A stretch of 8,696 nt of DNA from Alphaproteobacteria bacterium (GCA_014239005.1 JABAAA010000041.1:1-8696), one strand, 5' to 3'. Positions 1 through 6,069 are shown, counted from the first letter of the stretch. Made by a program: numbers and translations. Notes: generated by a model not told the origin, from the sequence alone.

Positions 1-483
1 ATCATCGGGGTAAGGGCGGATGTTGGATGCCTCTTCGGTCGATGGGTGGTGGCGGATGTTCGGGCTAAAAATCCCAGGCAGCGCAAGTCGGCGAAGCGGG
101 AGATCGGCAGCACGCTTGCGCTCGTCCCGACGACGGATGTGTTGAAGGAGCTTTCGGCGATGCGAAAGGGGGTTCGTCCGCGCTTGGTCGTGGGCTTTGC
201 TGCGGAAACGGAGGCGGTGGAGAGCCTTGCCTTGTCTAGCAAGCAAAGGCGAAAAAAGGATGCGAAGGGTTGCGATTGGTTGTTGGCAAACGATGTTTCG
301 CACGGCAAGGTGTTCGGCGCAGAGACCAATCGCGTGCAACTGCTCGACGACAGGGGGGAGACCGAGGTATGGGAGACGATGACGAAAGAGCGTCTGGCAA
401 GACGCCTCGTCGACAGGGCTGTCAGGTGGTTGCGCCAGCAGGACGAGGTGGCACGCAAAATTTTGCCGAGAACCCTAGCATGA
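1..483 (+). CDS. coaBC: CoaBC, C-terminal part of the CoaB (phosphopantothenate-cysteine ligase) domain; 5' end outside window
   Basis: The reading frame is open from base 1, so the gene is cut by the window edge; 160 codons and a TGA are visible. Family role: CoaB joins cysteine to 4'-phosphopantothenate using CTP, and CoaC decarboxylates the product, in cytosolic coenzyme A synthesis. Only CoaB sequence is present. Visible landmarks are LVPTTDVL, the strongly conserved VGFAAETE, a Lys-rich stretch before CDWLLANDVS (the CoaB ANDV motif with the conserved lysines 7 and 11 residues before it), and VFGAETNRVQLLD. The usual AAAVADYR-like segment near the left edge reads GRWVVADVR and looks about two residues longer than normal. 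A GTG at 46 could be mistaken for a start, but homology continues upstream of it. The stop overlaps the dut start by 4 bp, the coaBC-dut order often seen in Alphaproteobacteria. Confidence 0.9.
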   Translation: MIGVRADVGCLFGRWVVADVRAKNPRQRKSAKREIGSTLALVPTTDVLKELSAMRKGVRPRLVVGFAAETEAVESLALSSKQRRKKDAKGCDWLLANDVSHGKVFGAETNRVQLLDDRGETEVWETMTKERLARRLVDRAVRWLRQQDEVARKILPRTLA

Positions 484-1037
484 CAGAGCGCGCTGCCCCG
501 AAGGAAGCTATGTCCGAAGTTATGTCCGAGGTTGCGGGCTTGTCTGCGTCCGAAGCTGCGTTTGATCCTGTCGCCGTCTTCTTGCGCGTCTTGGCGCACG
601 GCGAGGGACTGGGTTTGCCGCGGCGCGCGAGCGCGGGCAGTGTGGGCTACGACTTGCAGGCTGCCGTCAGAAGTCGACTAGTGCTGGAGGCGGGCAAAGC
701 CTTGGCGGTTCCGTGCGGAATCGCGCTCGCGCTGCCGGAGGTTGTCGAGGCGCAGATTCGTCCGCGCTCAGGGCTGGCGTTGAAGCACGCGGTCACCTGT
801 CTGAACGCGCCGGGGACGATCGACAGCGACTATCGCGGCGAGATCAAGGTGATCCTTGTCAATCACGGTGGCGAGCCTTTTATGGTCGAGCGCGGCATGC
901 GAATTGCGCAGATCGTCTTTGCACGCGTCCTGCCAGTGCGTTTTGTCGAAAGCGAGACCTTGGAGGCGACCGCGCGCGGAAGCAAGGGTTTTGGCTCCAG
1001 CGGCGAGCGAGCGCTTGCAGACGAGAAGATGCGGTGA
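480..1037 (+). CDS. dut: Deoxyuridine 5'-triphosphate nucleotidohydrolase (dUTPase)
   Basis: Hydrolyses dUTP to dUMP and pyrophosphate, keeping uracil out of DNA and supplying dUMP for thymidylate synthesis; the family is a cytosolic trimer. All five motifs are present in the 185-residue product: motif 1 AGSVGYDL (52-59), motif 2 RPRSGLA (94-100), motif 3 APGTIDSDYRGE with catalytic Asp about 115, motif 4 RIAQIVFARV (141-150) and motif 5 RGSKGFGSSG (166-175). Motif 5 normally reads RGxGGFGSTG, so a Lys replaces a Gly and a Ser replaces the Thr. The first 30 or so residues are an extension absent from typical dUTPases and contain a tandem MSEV-MSEV. The ATG at 480 overlaps the coaBC stop (ATGA), which suits translational coupling. 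An ATG at 510 preceded by AAGGA (501-505) is a credible alternative and would give 175 residues. Confidence 0.95.
   Translation: MTERAAPKEAMSEVMSEVAGLSASEAAFDPVAVFLRVLAHGEGLGLPRRASAGSVGYDLQAAVRSRLVLEAGKALAVPCGIALALPEVVEAQIRPRSGLALKHAVTCLNAPGTIDSDYRGEIKVILVNHGGEPFMVERGMRIAQIVFARVLPVRFVESETLEATARGSKGFGSSGERALADEKMR
501..505 (+). promoter_or_regulatory. Candidate ribosome binding site for an internal dut start
   Basis: AAGGA lies 4 bases before the ATG at 510. The overlapping ATG at 480 has no comparable purine motif, so this site argues that some or all dUTPase begins at 510, which would remove 10 residues of the odd N-terminal extension. Confidence 0.35.
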
Positions 1038-1038
1038 T

Positions 1039-2100
1039 GTGGTGACGGGCTCTTCGTTTCTTTTAGAGAGCCATGTTGCGCCGATCGAGGTGCGTTTGCT
1101 GCGTGGTGAGAAGGGGGAGGCGGTCGAATCGTCGCACGCATGCCACGCGGTCGTTTGCAAGGCGGACAGCAAGGGGCAGGGCGAGATCCTTGCAAGCTTT
1201 GGCGATCGAGACTTGCCCGTCTTTCCGCGCTCGTCCATCAAAATGTTGCAAGCGGTCGCGTTTGCCGAAGACGATGTCGCGCAATCCTTGCTGGCATCTT
1301 GCGGCAGGGAGCAGGATGGATTTGCGCTTGCCTGCGGTTCGCACGCAGGCGAGGAGGGGCATGTTTCGTTGGTGCGTCGATGGCTGGATGCGCTGGGCTT
1401 GGAGGAGCGTCACCTTGCTTGCGGGGCGCACGCTCCTTTGGACAAGGGTAGTGCCGCGGAGCTGGTGCGACAGGGCGAGCAGCCTCGGGCTGTCCATCAC
1501 ATGTGTTCGGGCAAGCATTGCGGCATGCTAACCTTGGCGCGAGCGCGGGGTTGGGAGGTGGAGGGGTATGTCGAGCATGACCATCCTGTTCAACGGCGTG
1601 TGCGCGAGGTATGCGAGGATTTTTTTGCGCTCGACTTGACGCGTGTAACGCGAGGGCGAGACGGGTGTTCGGTACCGACTTTCTCTGTGCCTTTGCGTGC
1701 ATTGGCGCGTGGCATGACGTGCTTTGCGATGCGCGAGGCAAGCGGGAAAAAAAATGGGCGGGCTATGGTGATGCAGAAACTTTTTGACGCTGTGATTTCG
1801 CGTCCTTTCTATGTGGCAGGCAGTCGTCAGGCGGACACGTTGATGGTGGAGCGGGGCGGGGGAAAATTTGCCGTGAAGTCGGGCGCGGAGGGAGTTTATA
1901 CGGCGGTGGTTCCTGATATGGCACTGGGAATCGCGGTGAAGTGCTGGGACGGGAGTGGTCGCGCGGCGCGCGCGGCGATGACTTTGTTGCTGAAGGAGGC
2001 GGGATTGCTGCGTGACGGGGGGAGGGATTACGGGGATGAGGTGATGAAGAACTTTCGCGGGTTGCGGGTGGGAAGAATTGAGGCGAGGCTGCCGACATAG
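1039..2100 (+). CDS. L-asparaginase, Rhizobium etli AnsA/ReAV class (Asparaginase_II family)
   Basis: Predicted to hydrolyse L-asparagine to aspartate and ammonia. It belongs to the zinc-containing class unrelated to E. coli AnsA/AnsB. In the 353-residue product, FPRSSIK (62-68) matches the first Ser-Lys pair (S65, K68); GSHAG supplies S101 and VKSGAEG supplies K280 of the second pair. CSGKH (156-160) and DGCSVP (208-213) give C156, K159 and C210 at the spacing of the zinc ligands of ReAV (C135, K138, C189 as I recall them). No signal peptide, so cytosolic. The frame is open far upstream inside dut, but that stretch is dut read in another frame. GTG at 1039, one base after the dut stop and 10 bases after GAGAAG, fits family length; GTG at 1042 is an alternative. 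It probably shares a transcript with coaBC and dut. ansA would be the broad family symbol, but I leave it blank because that name is also used for unrelated enzymes. Confidence 0.85.
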   Translation: MVTGSSFLLESHVAPIEVRLLRGEKGEAVESSHACHAVVCKADSKGQGEILASFGDRDLPVFPRSSIKMLQAVAFAEDDVAQSLLASCGREQDGFALACGSHAGEEGHVSLVRRWLDALGLEERHLACGAHAPLDKGSAAELVRQGEQPRAVHHMCSGKHCGMLTLARARGWEVEGYVEHDHPVQRRVREVCEDFFALDLTRVTRGRDGCSVPTFSVPLRALARGMTCFAMREASGKKNGRAMVMQKLFDAVISRPFYVAGSRQADTLMVERGGGKFAVKSGAEGVYTAVVPDMALGIAVKCWDGSGRAARAAMTLLLKEAGLLRDGGRDYGDEVMKNFRGLRVGRIEARLPT

Positions 2101-2128
2101 GAAAATTTTTGTAACGACCTTTTTATTG

Positions 2129-3004
2129 TTATTCGCAAGGCAAAAAAGCCCGTTCGGACGCAAGCGCAGGTACCCGCGCCCGTATCTCGTCGATAAGCGC
2201 CAAGTCGATCTCCGCCACGATTATCTCCTCCTCCTCCCCCGCCTCCGCCAAAACCTCCCCCCACGGCGACACCACCATCGAATGTCCCCAACACTTCCGC
2301 CCGTCCTCCAACGCACCCGTCTGCGCTGCTGCCACCACGAAACACCCGTTTTCAATCGCCCGCGCGCGCAACAAACATGCCCAATGCGCCTTCCCTGTCG
2401 GCACCGTGAAAGCCGAAGGAACGGCAAACAACACCGCCCCGCGCTCTGCCAAATGTCGATACAAACGCGGAAACCGAAGATCATAACAAACGCTCATCCC
2501 CAGCTTGCCCCACGGCGTTTCCGCCAACACCGCCTTCTCCCCTGCGACAAAACGAGCGGACTCCCGATACGATTCGCCACCTCCCAAATCGACATCGAAC
2601 AGATGAATCTTGTCGTAACGCGCAACCTCCTCGCCTGCAGGCGAAAACAAAAAACTGCGATTGACAAGCTTGCCCGAAAAAGATTCGTGTCGCACCACCA
2701 CCGACCCCGCTTGAAGCCATACCCCATGAAGTTCGGCTAACCTCGCAAAAAACGCCGTCGCCGACTCGGACTCGGATTCCAACTCCGAGGACGCACCCTC
2801 GCTCACCTCCACGCCGCACGCTGCATAAGCCCGTTCCCCGTCCTGTTGCATCAGGTTGCAACACTCAGGCAAAAAGACAAAAGAAGCCCCCTCGCTACGC
2901 GCACGCGCAACGCCCTCCGCTATGGAAACCCTGTTGCGCTCAATCGAAGTCGTGCTGCTCATCTGCACGCACGCGCAACGCAATATGTTCTGCGACATCG
3001 GCAC
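2129..3004 (-). CDS. Nitrilase-superfamily amidohydrolase, Nit1 / deaminated glutathione amidase type
   Basis: A cytosolic C-N hydrolase of about 291 residues. The Glu-Lys-Cys triad is visible: E47 in FLPECCN, K132 in RYDKIHLFDVD and C173 in SVCYDLRFPRLYR. The KIHLFDVD and CYDLRFP strings are characteristic of the Nit1 branch, whose characterised members remove the amide from deaminated glutathione, a metabolite-repair reaction. The exact substrate here is inferred. A Ser/Glu-rich insertion (about residues 64-83, with alternating E and S) and a five-Glu/Asp-like acidic run near the C-terminus make it a little longer than many relatives. The start is set by AGGGAG eight bases before a GTG at 3004; an ATG two codons later (2998) is also possible. 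The frame continues upstream through the tRNA gene, which rules out longer starts. It converges on the asparaginase gene with 28 bases between stops, and no clear terminator hairpin is visible there. Confidence 0.87.
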   Translation of the reverse strand: MPMSQNILRCACVQMSSTTSIERNRVSIAEGVARARSEGASFVFLPECCNLMQQDGERAYAACGVEVSEGASSELESESESATAFFARLAELHGVWLQAGSVVVRHESFSGKLVNRSFLFSPAGEEVARYDKIHLFDVDLGGGESYRESARFVAGEKAVLAETPWGKLGMSVCYDLRFPRLYRHLAERGAVLFAVPSAFTVPTGKAHWACLLRARAIENGCFVVAAAQTGALEDGRKCWGHSMVVSPWGEVLAEAGEEEEIIVAEIDLALIDEIRARVPALASERAFLPCE

Positions 3005-3012
3005 TTTGCAAA

Positions 3013-3018
3013 CTCCCT
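3013..3018 (-). promoter_or_regulatory. Shine-Dalgarno site that decides the amidase start
   Basis: Read on the minus strand this is AGGGAG. It lies 8 bases before the GTG at 3004 but 14 before the ATG at 2998, so it favours the GTG. Confidence 0.5.
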
Positions 3019-3101
3019 GACCTTTTCCGACAGCACGAGCTTGCGCTTCGGCAAGAAAATTCTGATCCTCGCCTGTTCTTGCTGTCGCGCGGCTGGCAAG
3101 A

Positions 3102-3175
3102 TCGGAGCGGCAGGATTTGAACCTGCGACCCCTCGGCCCCCAGCCGAGTGCTCTACCGAACTGAGCCACGCTCCG
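3102..3175 (-). tRNA. tRNA-Pro, anticodon GGG
   Basis: A full cloverleaf can be drawn on the minus strand: acceptor CGGAGCG/CGCTCCG (7 bp), D-stem GCTC/GAGC with loop AGTTCGGTA, anticodon stem CTCGG/CCGAG with loop CTGGGGG, a 5-base variable loop GGGTC, and T-arm GCAGG-TTCAAAT-CCTGC. Loop positions 34-36 are GGG, which reads CCC codons; position 37 is G, as expected for proline tRNAs. The gene is 74 nt including discriminator A. The next bases are TCT, so the CCA end is not encoded and must be added by the CCA-adding enzyme. It sits between the lipoprotein gene (81 bases away) and the amidase gene (97 bases away), all on one strand, so co-transcription is possible. No convincing terminator follows it. 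Confidence 0.97.
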
Positions 3176-3194
3176 TCGTTGCGATTCACAACGA
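3176..3194 (-). other. Hairpin abutting the tRNA-Pro 5' end
   Basis: On the minus strand TCGTTG, a 7-base loop TGAATCG and CAACGA form a perfect 6-bp stem that ends on the base just before the first nucleotide of mature tRNA. It would be the 5' leader of the precursor, next to the RNase P cleavage site, if transcription starts upstream. Confidence 0.45.
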
Positions 3195-3226
3195 TAGCAC
3201 GGATTTTCTCCCTTGTCGTTTTCCTC

Positions 3227-3254
3227 TGCCTGCTGCCTGTTGCCTGTTGTTTGT
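3227..3254. repeat. Four tandem 7-base units between the lipoprotein gene and tRNA-Pro
   Basis: On the plus strand the units are TGCCTGC, TGCCTGT, TGCCTGT and TGTTTGT, in direct succession. The array begins two bases past the tandem stop codons of the lipoprotein gene and lies within the 81-base spacer to the tRNA. It looks like a short slippage-type repeat; no function is claimed. Confidence 0.7.
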
Positions 3255-3256
3255 TA

Positions 3257-4771
3257 TTAGGGCAGAAAGCCCTTCTGCGAAGAAGGCAGCGATCGGTCGC
3301 CGCGTCGCGTGATTTCTCGAACCTCGTAGATGCGTTGCACCTCGCCGTCGGCACGCAGACGGAAGCGTCCGGCTGCAGCCGAGAAGCCCTTTTGCCGTTC
3401 CAAATCTTTGCGTGAAACATAACCCTTCTTCGCTCCCAACCTCGCCGCGGTTTGGACTGCGTCGAAAGCGAGCGCGGTCAGGGTGTGGAAGGCTGCCTTG
3501 TTGCCCGCGTAGCTGCGGAAACGTTCTTTAAAAGCCTCCAGACTTGCACGCGGCAAGAAGACGAAGCGGCTGCCTCTGAGCTGCGGCTCTTGCGAAAGGT
3601 TACGCATCTGTCCCCAGGGAGCAAGCCCGTAGATGCCGATGCGATCGGCGTCGATGTCGTAGAGCGCAAGGTAGGAAGAGACGACTTGCAACTTCTCGCG
3701 TCGCACTTCAGGCAGCAGGAGGATGTCGAAGGGGGGCGTGCCGTAGGTATCTTGCTTTTCCAATTTTTTCAGCTCGACGGCGATCTCCTCTGCGACCGTC
3801 GAGCCTTGCGGCAGCTCTGCGAGTGCCCGCCGACGTTGCTTTCTGTATCGCGCCAAGGCGAGCTTGCGGTAGTCGAAATCGGCGATGTTGCGAATCTGTC
3901 CGTCGAGCGTGTCGTAGTCGAGCGAGTTGTCGAGAAAGTCGACGCGTTCAGGAGCCAGTCCTCGGCTTGACAGATAGGCGTGGCTTTCTCTGGCGACGAT
4001 CCTGCCGTAGTCGTTCTGCGGCGCGAGCACGGCGACGCGCGTTCCCCATCGAGCCTCGACGCCTTTGTGCCTCTTGGCGGCTTGCCTGTGGAACGCCTGC
4101 GGCGGTCGCAGCAAGCTGTCCTTCAGAGCTACGGAAGTCTGCTCTCTGACCGAAAGTCCGAAGCGATAGACAAATTTTCCTTTCACCTTCTCGTCGTTGG
4201 AAAAGACAAGCAAGGGTCTTCTCGCTCTGTCCGCGGCGGCGGCTACGGGCAGGCTTTGAGCCGCGAAGACAGGACCGATGAGAATATCCGCTCGTTGTGA
4301 AAGCAGCTGGTTTGCCGAACGTTGCGCACGCAAGGGCTGTATTCCCGAATCGCGCACCATCAACTTGATGTTAGAAAAACCTTCTTCCGAAAGTGCCAAA
4401 CGAGCAGCTTGCTCCATGCCTTTCGCCAAGACGGGAAAGCGCGTTTGCGGCAGCAGCAAGCCGATCACCAGCTTGCCGTCGCGCTTGTAGGAGACGGACT
4501 TCCTTGCGCGTAGAATTTGCGCCAAGGCTAAGGCGCGAGCGTCGTGCGTTTGTGCCTTGTCCTTGCCTTGGTGCGCTGCGATGTCTTTGTTGTCCTCGTC
4601 GTCCTCGACCAAAAAGCGCGTCAGCGGCGGTTCTGCGGGCGGTAGAGCCGAGGGCTCCAACAACAGCAAGACCGCCTCCTTAGGCAACGGTTGCGGCGAC
4701 GATCGCTCCGACACATCTCGACCGGCGCACGACGCCAACAGAAAGACCGACAGAAGAACAACAAGGCGCAT
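3257..4771 (-). CDS. Outer-membrane lipoprotein with periplasmic-binding fold, LpoA-like penicillin-binding-protein activator
   Basis: The 504-residue product starts with a short lipoprotein signal, MRLVVLLSVFLLASC; the lipobox LASC places the lipidated Cys at residue 15. A Pro/Glu- and Asp-rich linker follows (to about 85). From about residue 98 a Leu/Ile/Val-binding-type fold starts (KLVIGLLLPQTRFPVLAKGM), with ADILIGPVFAAQSLPVAA, RVAVLAPQNDYGRIVA and FDILLLPE as core strands; Ala-rich helices end the domain. Such proteins in Alphaproteobacteria are annotated as LpoA-like activators of class A PBPs in peptidoglycan synthesis. Activity is inferred from fold, lipoprotein nature and position divergent from rsmI, as for E. 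coli lpoA (yraM). The ATG at 4771 is chosen over one eight codons upstream because it puts the signal peptide first and has GAGGG seven bases before it. The gene ends with tandem TAA stops. A role as a ligand-binding lipoprotein cannot be excluded. Confidence 0.82.
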   Translation of the reverse strand: MRLVVLLSVFLLASCAGRDVSERSSPQPLPKEAVLLLLEPSALPPAEPPLTRFLVEDDEDNKDIAAHQGKDKAQTHDARALALAQILRARKSVSYKRDGKLVIGLLLPQTRFPVLAKGMEQAARLALSEEGFSNIKLMVRDSGIQPLRAQRSANQLLSQRADILIGPVFAAQSLPVAAAADRARRPLLVFSNDEKVKGKFVYRFGLSVREQTSVALKDSLLRPPQAFHRQAAKRHKGVEARWGTRVAVLAPQNDYGRIVARESHAYLSSRGLAPERVDFLDNSLDYDTLDGQIRNIADFDYRKLALARYRKQRRRALAELPQGSTVAEEIAVELKKLEKQDTYGTPPFDILLLPEVRREKLQVVSSYLALYDIDADRIGIYGLAPWGQMRNLSQEPQLRGSRFVFLPRASLEAFKERFRSYAGNKAAFHTLTALAFDAVQTAARLGAKKGYVSRKDLERQKGFSAAAGRFRLRADGEVQRIYEVREITRRGDRSLPSSQKGFLP

Positions 4772-4846
4772 CGCCCGACCCTCGACATGAAACAAGCTTG
4801 CACTCTAGCATGCCTCTCTTCGTGTAGAATAACCCTTGTTCGCCAA
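4772..4846. promoter_or_regulatory. Divergent intergenic spacer with promoters for the lipoprotein gene and rsmI-yraN
   Basis: These 75 bases are the only space for promoters driving both directions. On the plus strand TAGAAT (4825-4830) resembles a -10 box, but the best -35 look-alike TTGCAC (4798-4803) is 21 bases away, too far for a standard sigma-70 promoter. No clear minus-strand promoter stands out. No Shine-Dalgarno is visible before the rsmI ATG, so rsmI may have a very short leader. Confidence 0.4.
4779..4783 (-). promoter_or_regulatory. Shine-Dalgarno of the lipoprotein gene
   Basis: Minus-strand GAGGG with a 7-base spacer to the ATG at 4771. It supports this start over the ATG at 4795, which would add residues in front of the signal peptide. 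Confidence 0.6.
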
Positions 4847-5620
4847 ATGACCGCCAGCCTTCCTTCGCAGACCAAACGACAGGGCTTCGAGCTCGAAGTG
4901 CCGACGCTCGAATTGCAGGCGGCGCTTTATGTCGTGGCAACGCCGATCGGACATTTGCACGACATCACGCTCCGCGCGCTCGGCGTGCTGGCGGCTTCTC
5001 CGACCTTGGCGTGCGAAGACACGCGGCGCACGCGAAAGCTGCTTGCGCACTACAACTTGCCGCTCACGAACAAGAAATTGCTGCGCTACGACGACCACGC
5101 CTGCGAAGCCTTGCGCGCACGATTGTGTTCGATCATCGCGACGGGCGAGCCGGTCGCTCTGCTTTCGGACAGCGGCACGCCGACCTTTGCCGATCCGGGC
5201 ATGAAGATGGTACGCGCGGCTCGGAGGAAGGGGTTGCCCGTCTTCGCCGTTCCGGGCGCTTCCGCCTTTACCTCAGCTCTTTCTGCAAGCGGGCTGCCCA
5301 CTGACCGAGTTTTGTTCTTGGGGTTTTTGCCGCGCAAAAAAGCGCAAAAAGAACGCCTGTTGCAATCGTTGGCGGATTGTGGGGCAACGTTAGTTTTTTT
5401 CGAATCGCCGCACCGATTGCCGTCGACGCTCGCGCTGCTGGCTCGCTGCCTGCCGCACCGCCAAGCGTGTGTGTTCAGGGAGATGACGAAGATTTACGAA
5501 AGCTTTCACAGCGGAAGTTGCGCGTCCTTGGCGAGCGAGCTTGCCGCGTCGAAACCGCGCGGCGAATACACGCTGTTGGTGTCAGGGAAGGACGACAAAA
5601 AAGCGGAGGAAGGCGGATGA
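4847..5620 (+). CDS. rsmI: 16S rRNA (cytidine-1402-2'-O)-methyltransferase RsmI
   Basis: Uses S-adenosylmethionine to 2'-O-methylate C1402 in the ribosomal P site. Family motifs run in order through the 257 residues: LYVVATPIGHLHDITLRAL (28-45), CEDTRRTRKLL (56-66), LLSDSGTPTFADPG (105-118), VPGASAFTSALSASGLPTD (135-153), FLGFLPRKKAQKE (157-169), FFESPHRLPSTL (184-195) and REMTKIYESF (211-220). The near-universal TPIGNL reads TPIGHL. The product stops soon after PRGEYTLLVSG and lacks much of the C-terminal tail of E. coli RsmI (286 aa). The ATG at 4847 gives a 27-residue lead-in before the methyltransferase core; the open frame upstream overlaps the divergent lipoprotein gene and is not credible. 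No Shine-Dalgarno is visible. The gene overlaps yraN by 4 bp, so the two form an operon. Confidence 0.93.
   Translation: MTASLPSQTKRQGFELEVPTLELQAALYVVATPIGHLHDITLRALGVLAASPTLACEDTRRTRKLLAHYNLPLTNKKLLRYDDHACEALRARLCSIIATGEPVALLSDSGTPTFADPGMKMVRAARRKGLPVFAVPGASAFTSALSASGLPTDRVLFLGFLPRKKAQKERLLQSLADCGATLVFFESPHRLPSTLALLARCLPHRQACVFREMTKIYESFHSGSCASLASELAASKPRGEYTLLVSGKDDKKAEEGG
5605..5610 (+). promoter_or_regulatory. Strong Shine-Dalgarno for yraN inside rsmI
   Basis: GGAGGA ends 6 bases before the yraN ATG at 5617 and is embedded in the last rsmI codons. It fixes the yraN start and suggests yraN is translated well, in contrast to rsmI, which lacks such a site. Confidence 0.7.
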
Positions 5621-6069
5621 GGCAGGAAAGGATCGTAAAAAGAGAACAAAGCGGACAACGCCGAGGACAACAAAGGAGCGATCCTCAAGGACGTTTCCGC
5701 AAAGGCAGGCGCGGGGAGAAGGTGGCGGAGCTCTTGCTGATGTGCAAGGGCTATCGCATTTTGGGGCGCAGGTTGCGTTCGGGCGGAGGGGGGTTGGGGT
5801 CGAGATTGGGTTTGGGCTTGGGACTGGGCTTGGGCGAGATCGATCTGCTTGCCGCGCGCGGCACGACTTTGGTGGTCGTCGAGGTCAAGTGGCGTGTCAG
5901 TCAGGAGAGCGCTGCCTACGCGCTTCATCCGATGCAGCAACGGCGTTTGCGCCGCGCGGGCGAGGTATTGTTTGCTCGACTGGCGCACGCGCGTGGGTTG
6001 GAGACGCTTCGTTTCGATGTGATGTTGGTGGCACCGTTGTCGATTCGCCACCTGACGAACGCGTTCTGA
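5617..6069 (+). CDS. yraN: YraN / UPF0102 family nuclease-fold protein
   Basis: A 150-residue protein with a very basic N-terminus (1-34) followed by the UPF0102 core: GRRGEKVAELLLMCKGYRIL (30-49), GEIDLLA (73-79), LVVVEVKWR (85-93), then the helix with MQQRRLRRAGEVL and the closing strand LRFDVMLVAP (131-140). Asp76, Glu89 and Lys91 form the PD-(D/E)xK nuclease-like arrangement of GEID...EVK. The biological role of the family is unsettled; a nucleic-acid-processing role is inferred from the fold. Between GYRIL and GEID there is an insertion of roughly 15 residues rich in Gly and Leu (55-72), coded by a G-rich hexanucleotide repeat; relatives usually have only a short hairpin there. The ATG at 5617 overlaps the rsmI stop and has a strong Shine-Dalgarno. 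Pairing with rsmI is common in Proteobacteria. Confidence 0.9.
   Translation: MRQERIVKREQSGQRRGQQRSDPQGRFRKGRRGEKVAELLLMCKGYRILGRRLRSGGGGLGSRLGLGLGLGLGEIDLLAARGTTLVVVEVKWRVSQESAAYALHPMQQRRLRRAGEVLFARLAHARGLETLRFDVMLVAPLSIRHLTNAF
5788..5834 (+). repeat. G-tract hexanucleotide repeat in yraN, G-quadruplex form
   Basis: Five GGG tracts occur at an exact 6-base period (5808-5810, 5814-5816, 5820-5822, 5826-5828, 5832-5834) separated by 3-base loops, preceded by GGGG at 5796-5799 and six G at 5788-5793. The period keeps frame and codes alternating Gly and Leu. On the coding strand this satisfies the canonical four-tract intramolecular quadruplex pattern more than once. Confidence 0.8.

Noticed and set aside
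856..1038. Upstream extension of the asparaginase frame into dut
   Set aside because: This stretch codes dUTPase motifs 3 to 5 in another frame, and the extension has no asparaginase similarity.
2215..2262. Pyrimidine-rich tract as a triplex-forming or regulatory element
   Set aside because: It is explained by the Glu/Gly/Ala codons at the amidase C-terminus; no mirror symmetry stands out.
2028..2345. Minus-strand open frame with a long poly-Gly run
   Set aside because: It is the poly-Glu/Ala coding part of the amidase read in a shifted frame, and it runs into the convergent asparaginase gene.
3041..3056. CTTGC-GCTTCG-GCAAG hairpin as a tRNA or amidase-leader terminator
   Set aside because: In the minus-strand direction the T-run comes before the stem, not after it, so it does not have terminator form.
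3005..3169. N-terminal extension of the amidase frame through the tRNA gene
   Set aside because: The extra residues are the tRNA sequence and its flank translated; homology to nitrilases begins only after the start near 3004/2998.
4798..4830. TTGCAC and TAGAAT as a sigma-70 promoter for rsmI
   Set aside because: The 21-base spacing is too long; only the -10-like part is mentioned as weak evidence within the divergent spacer.
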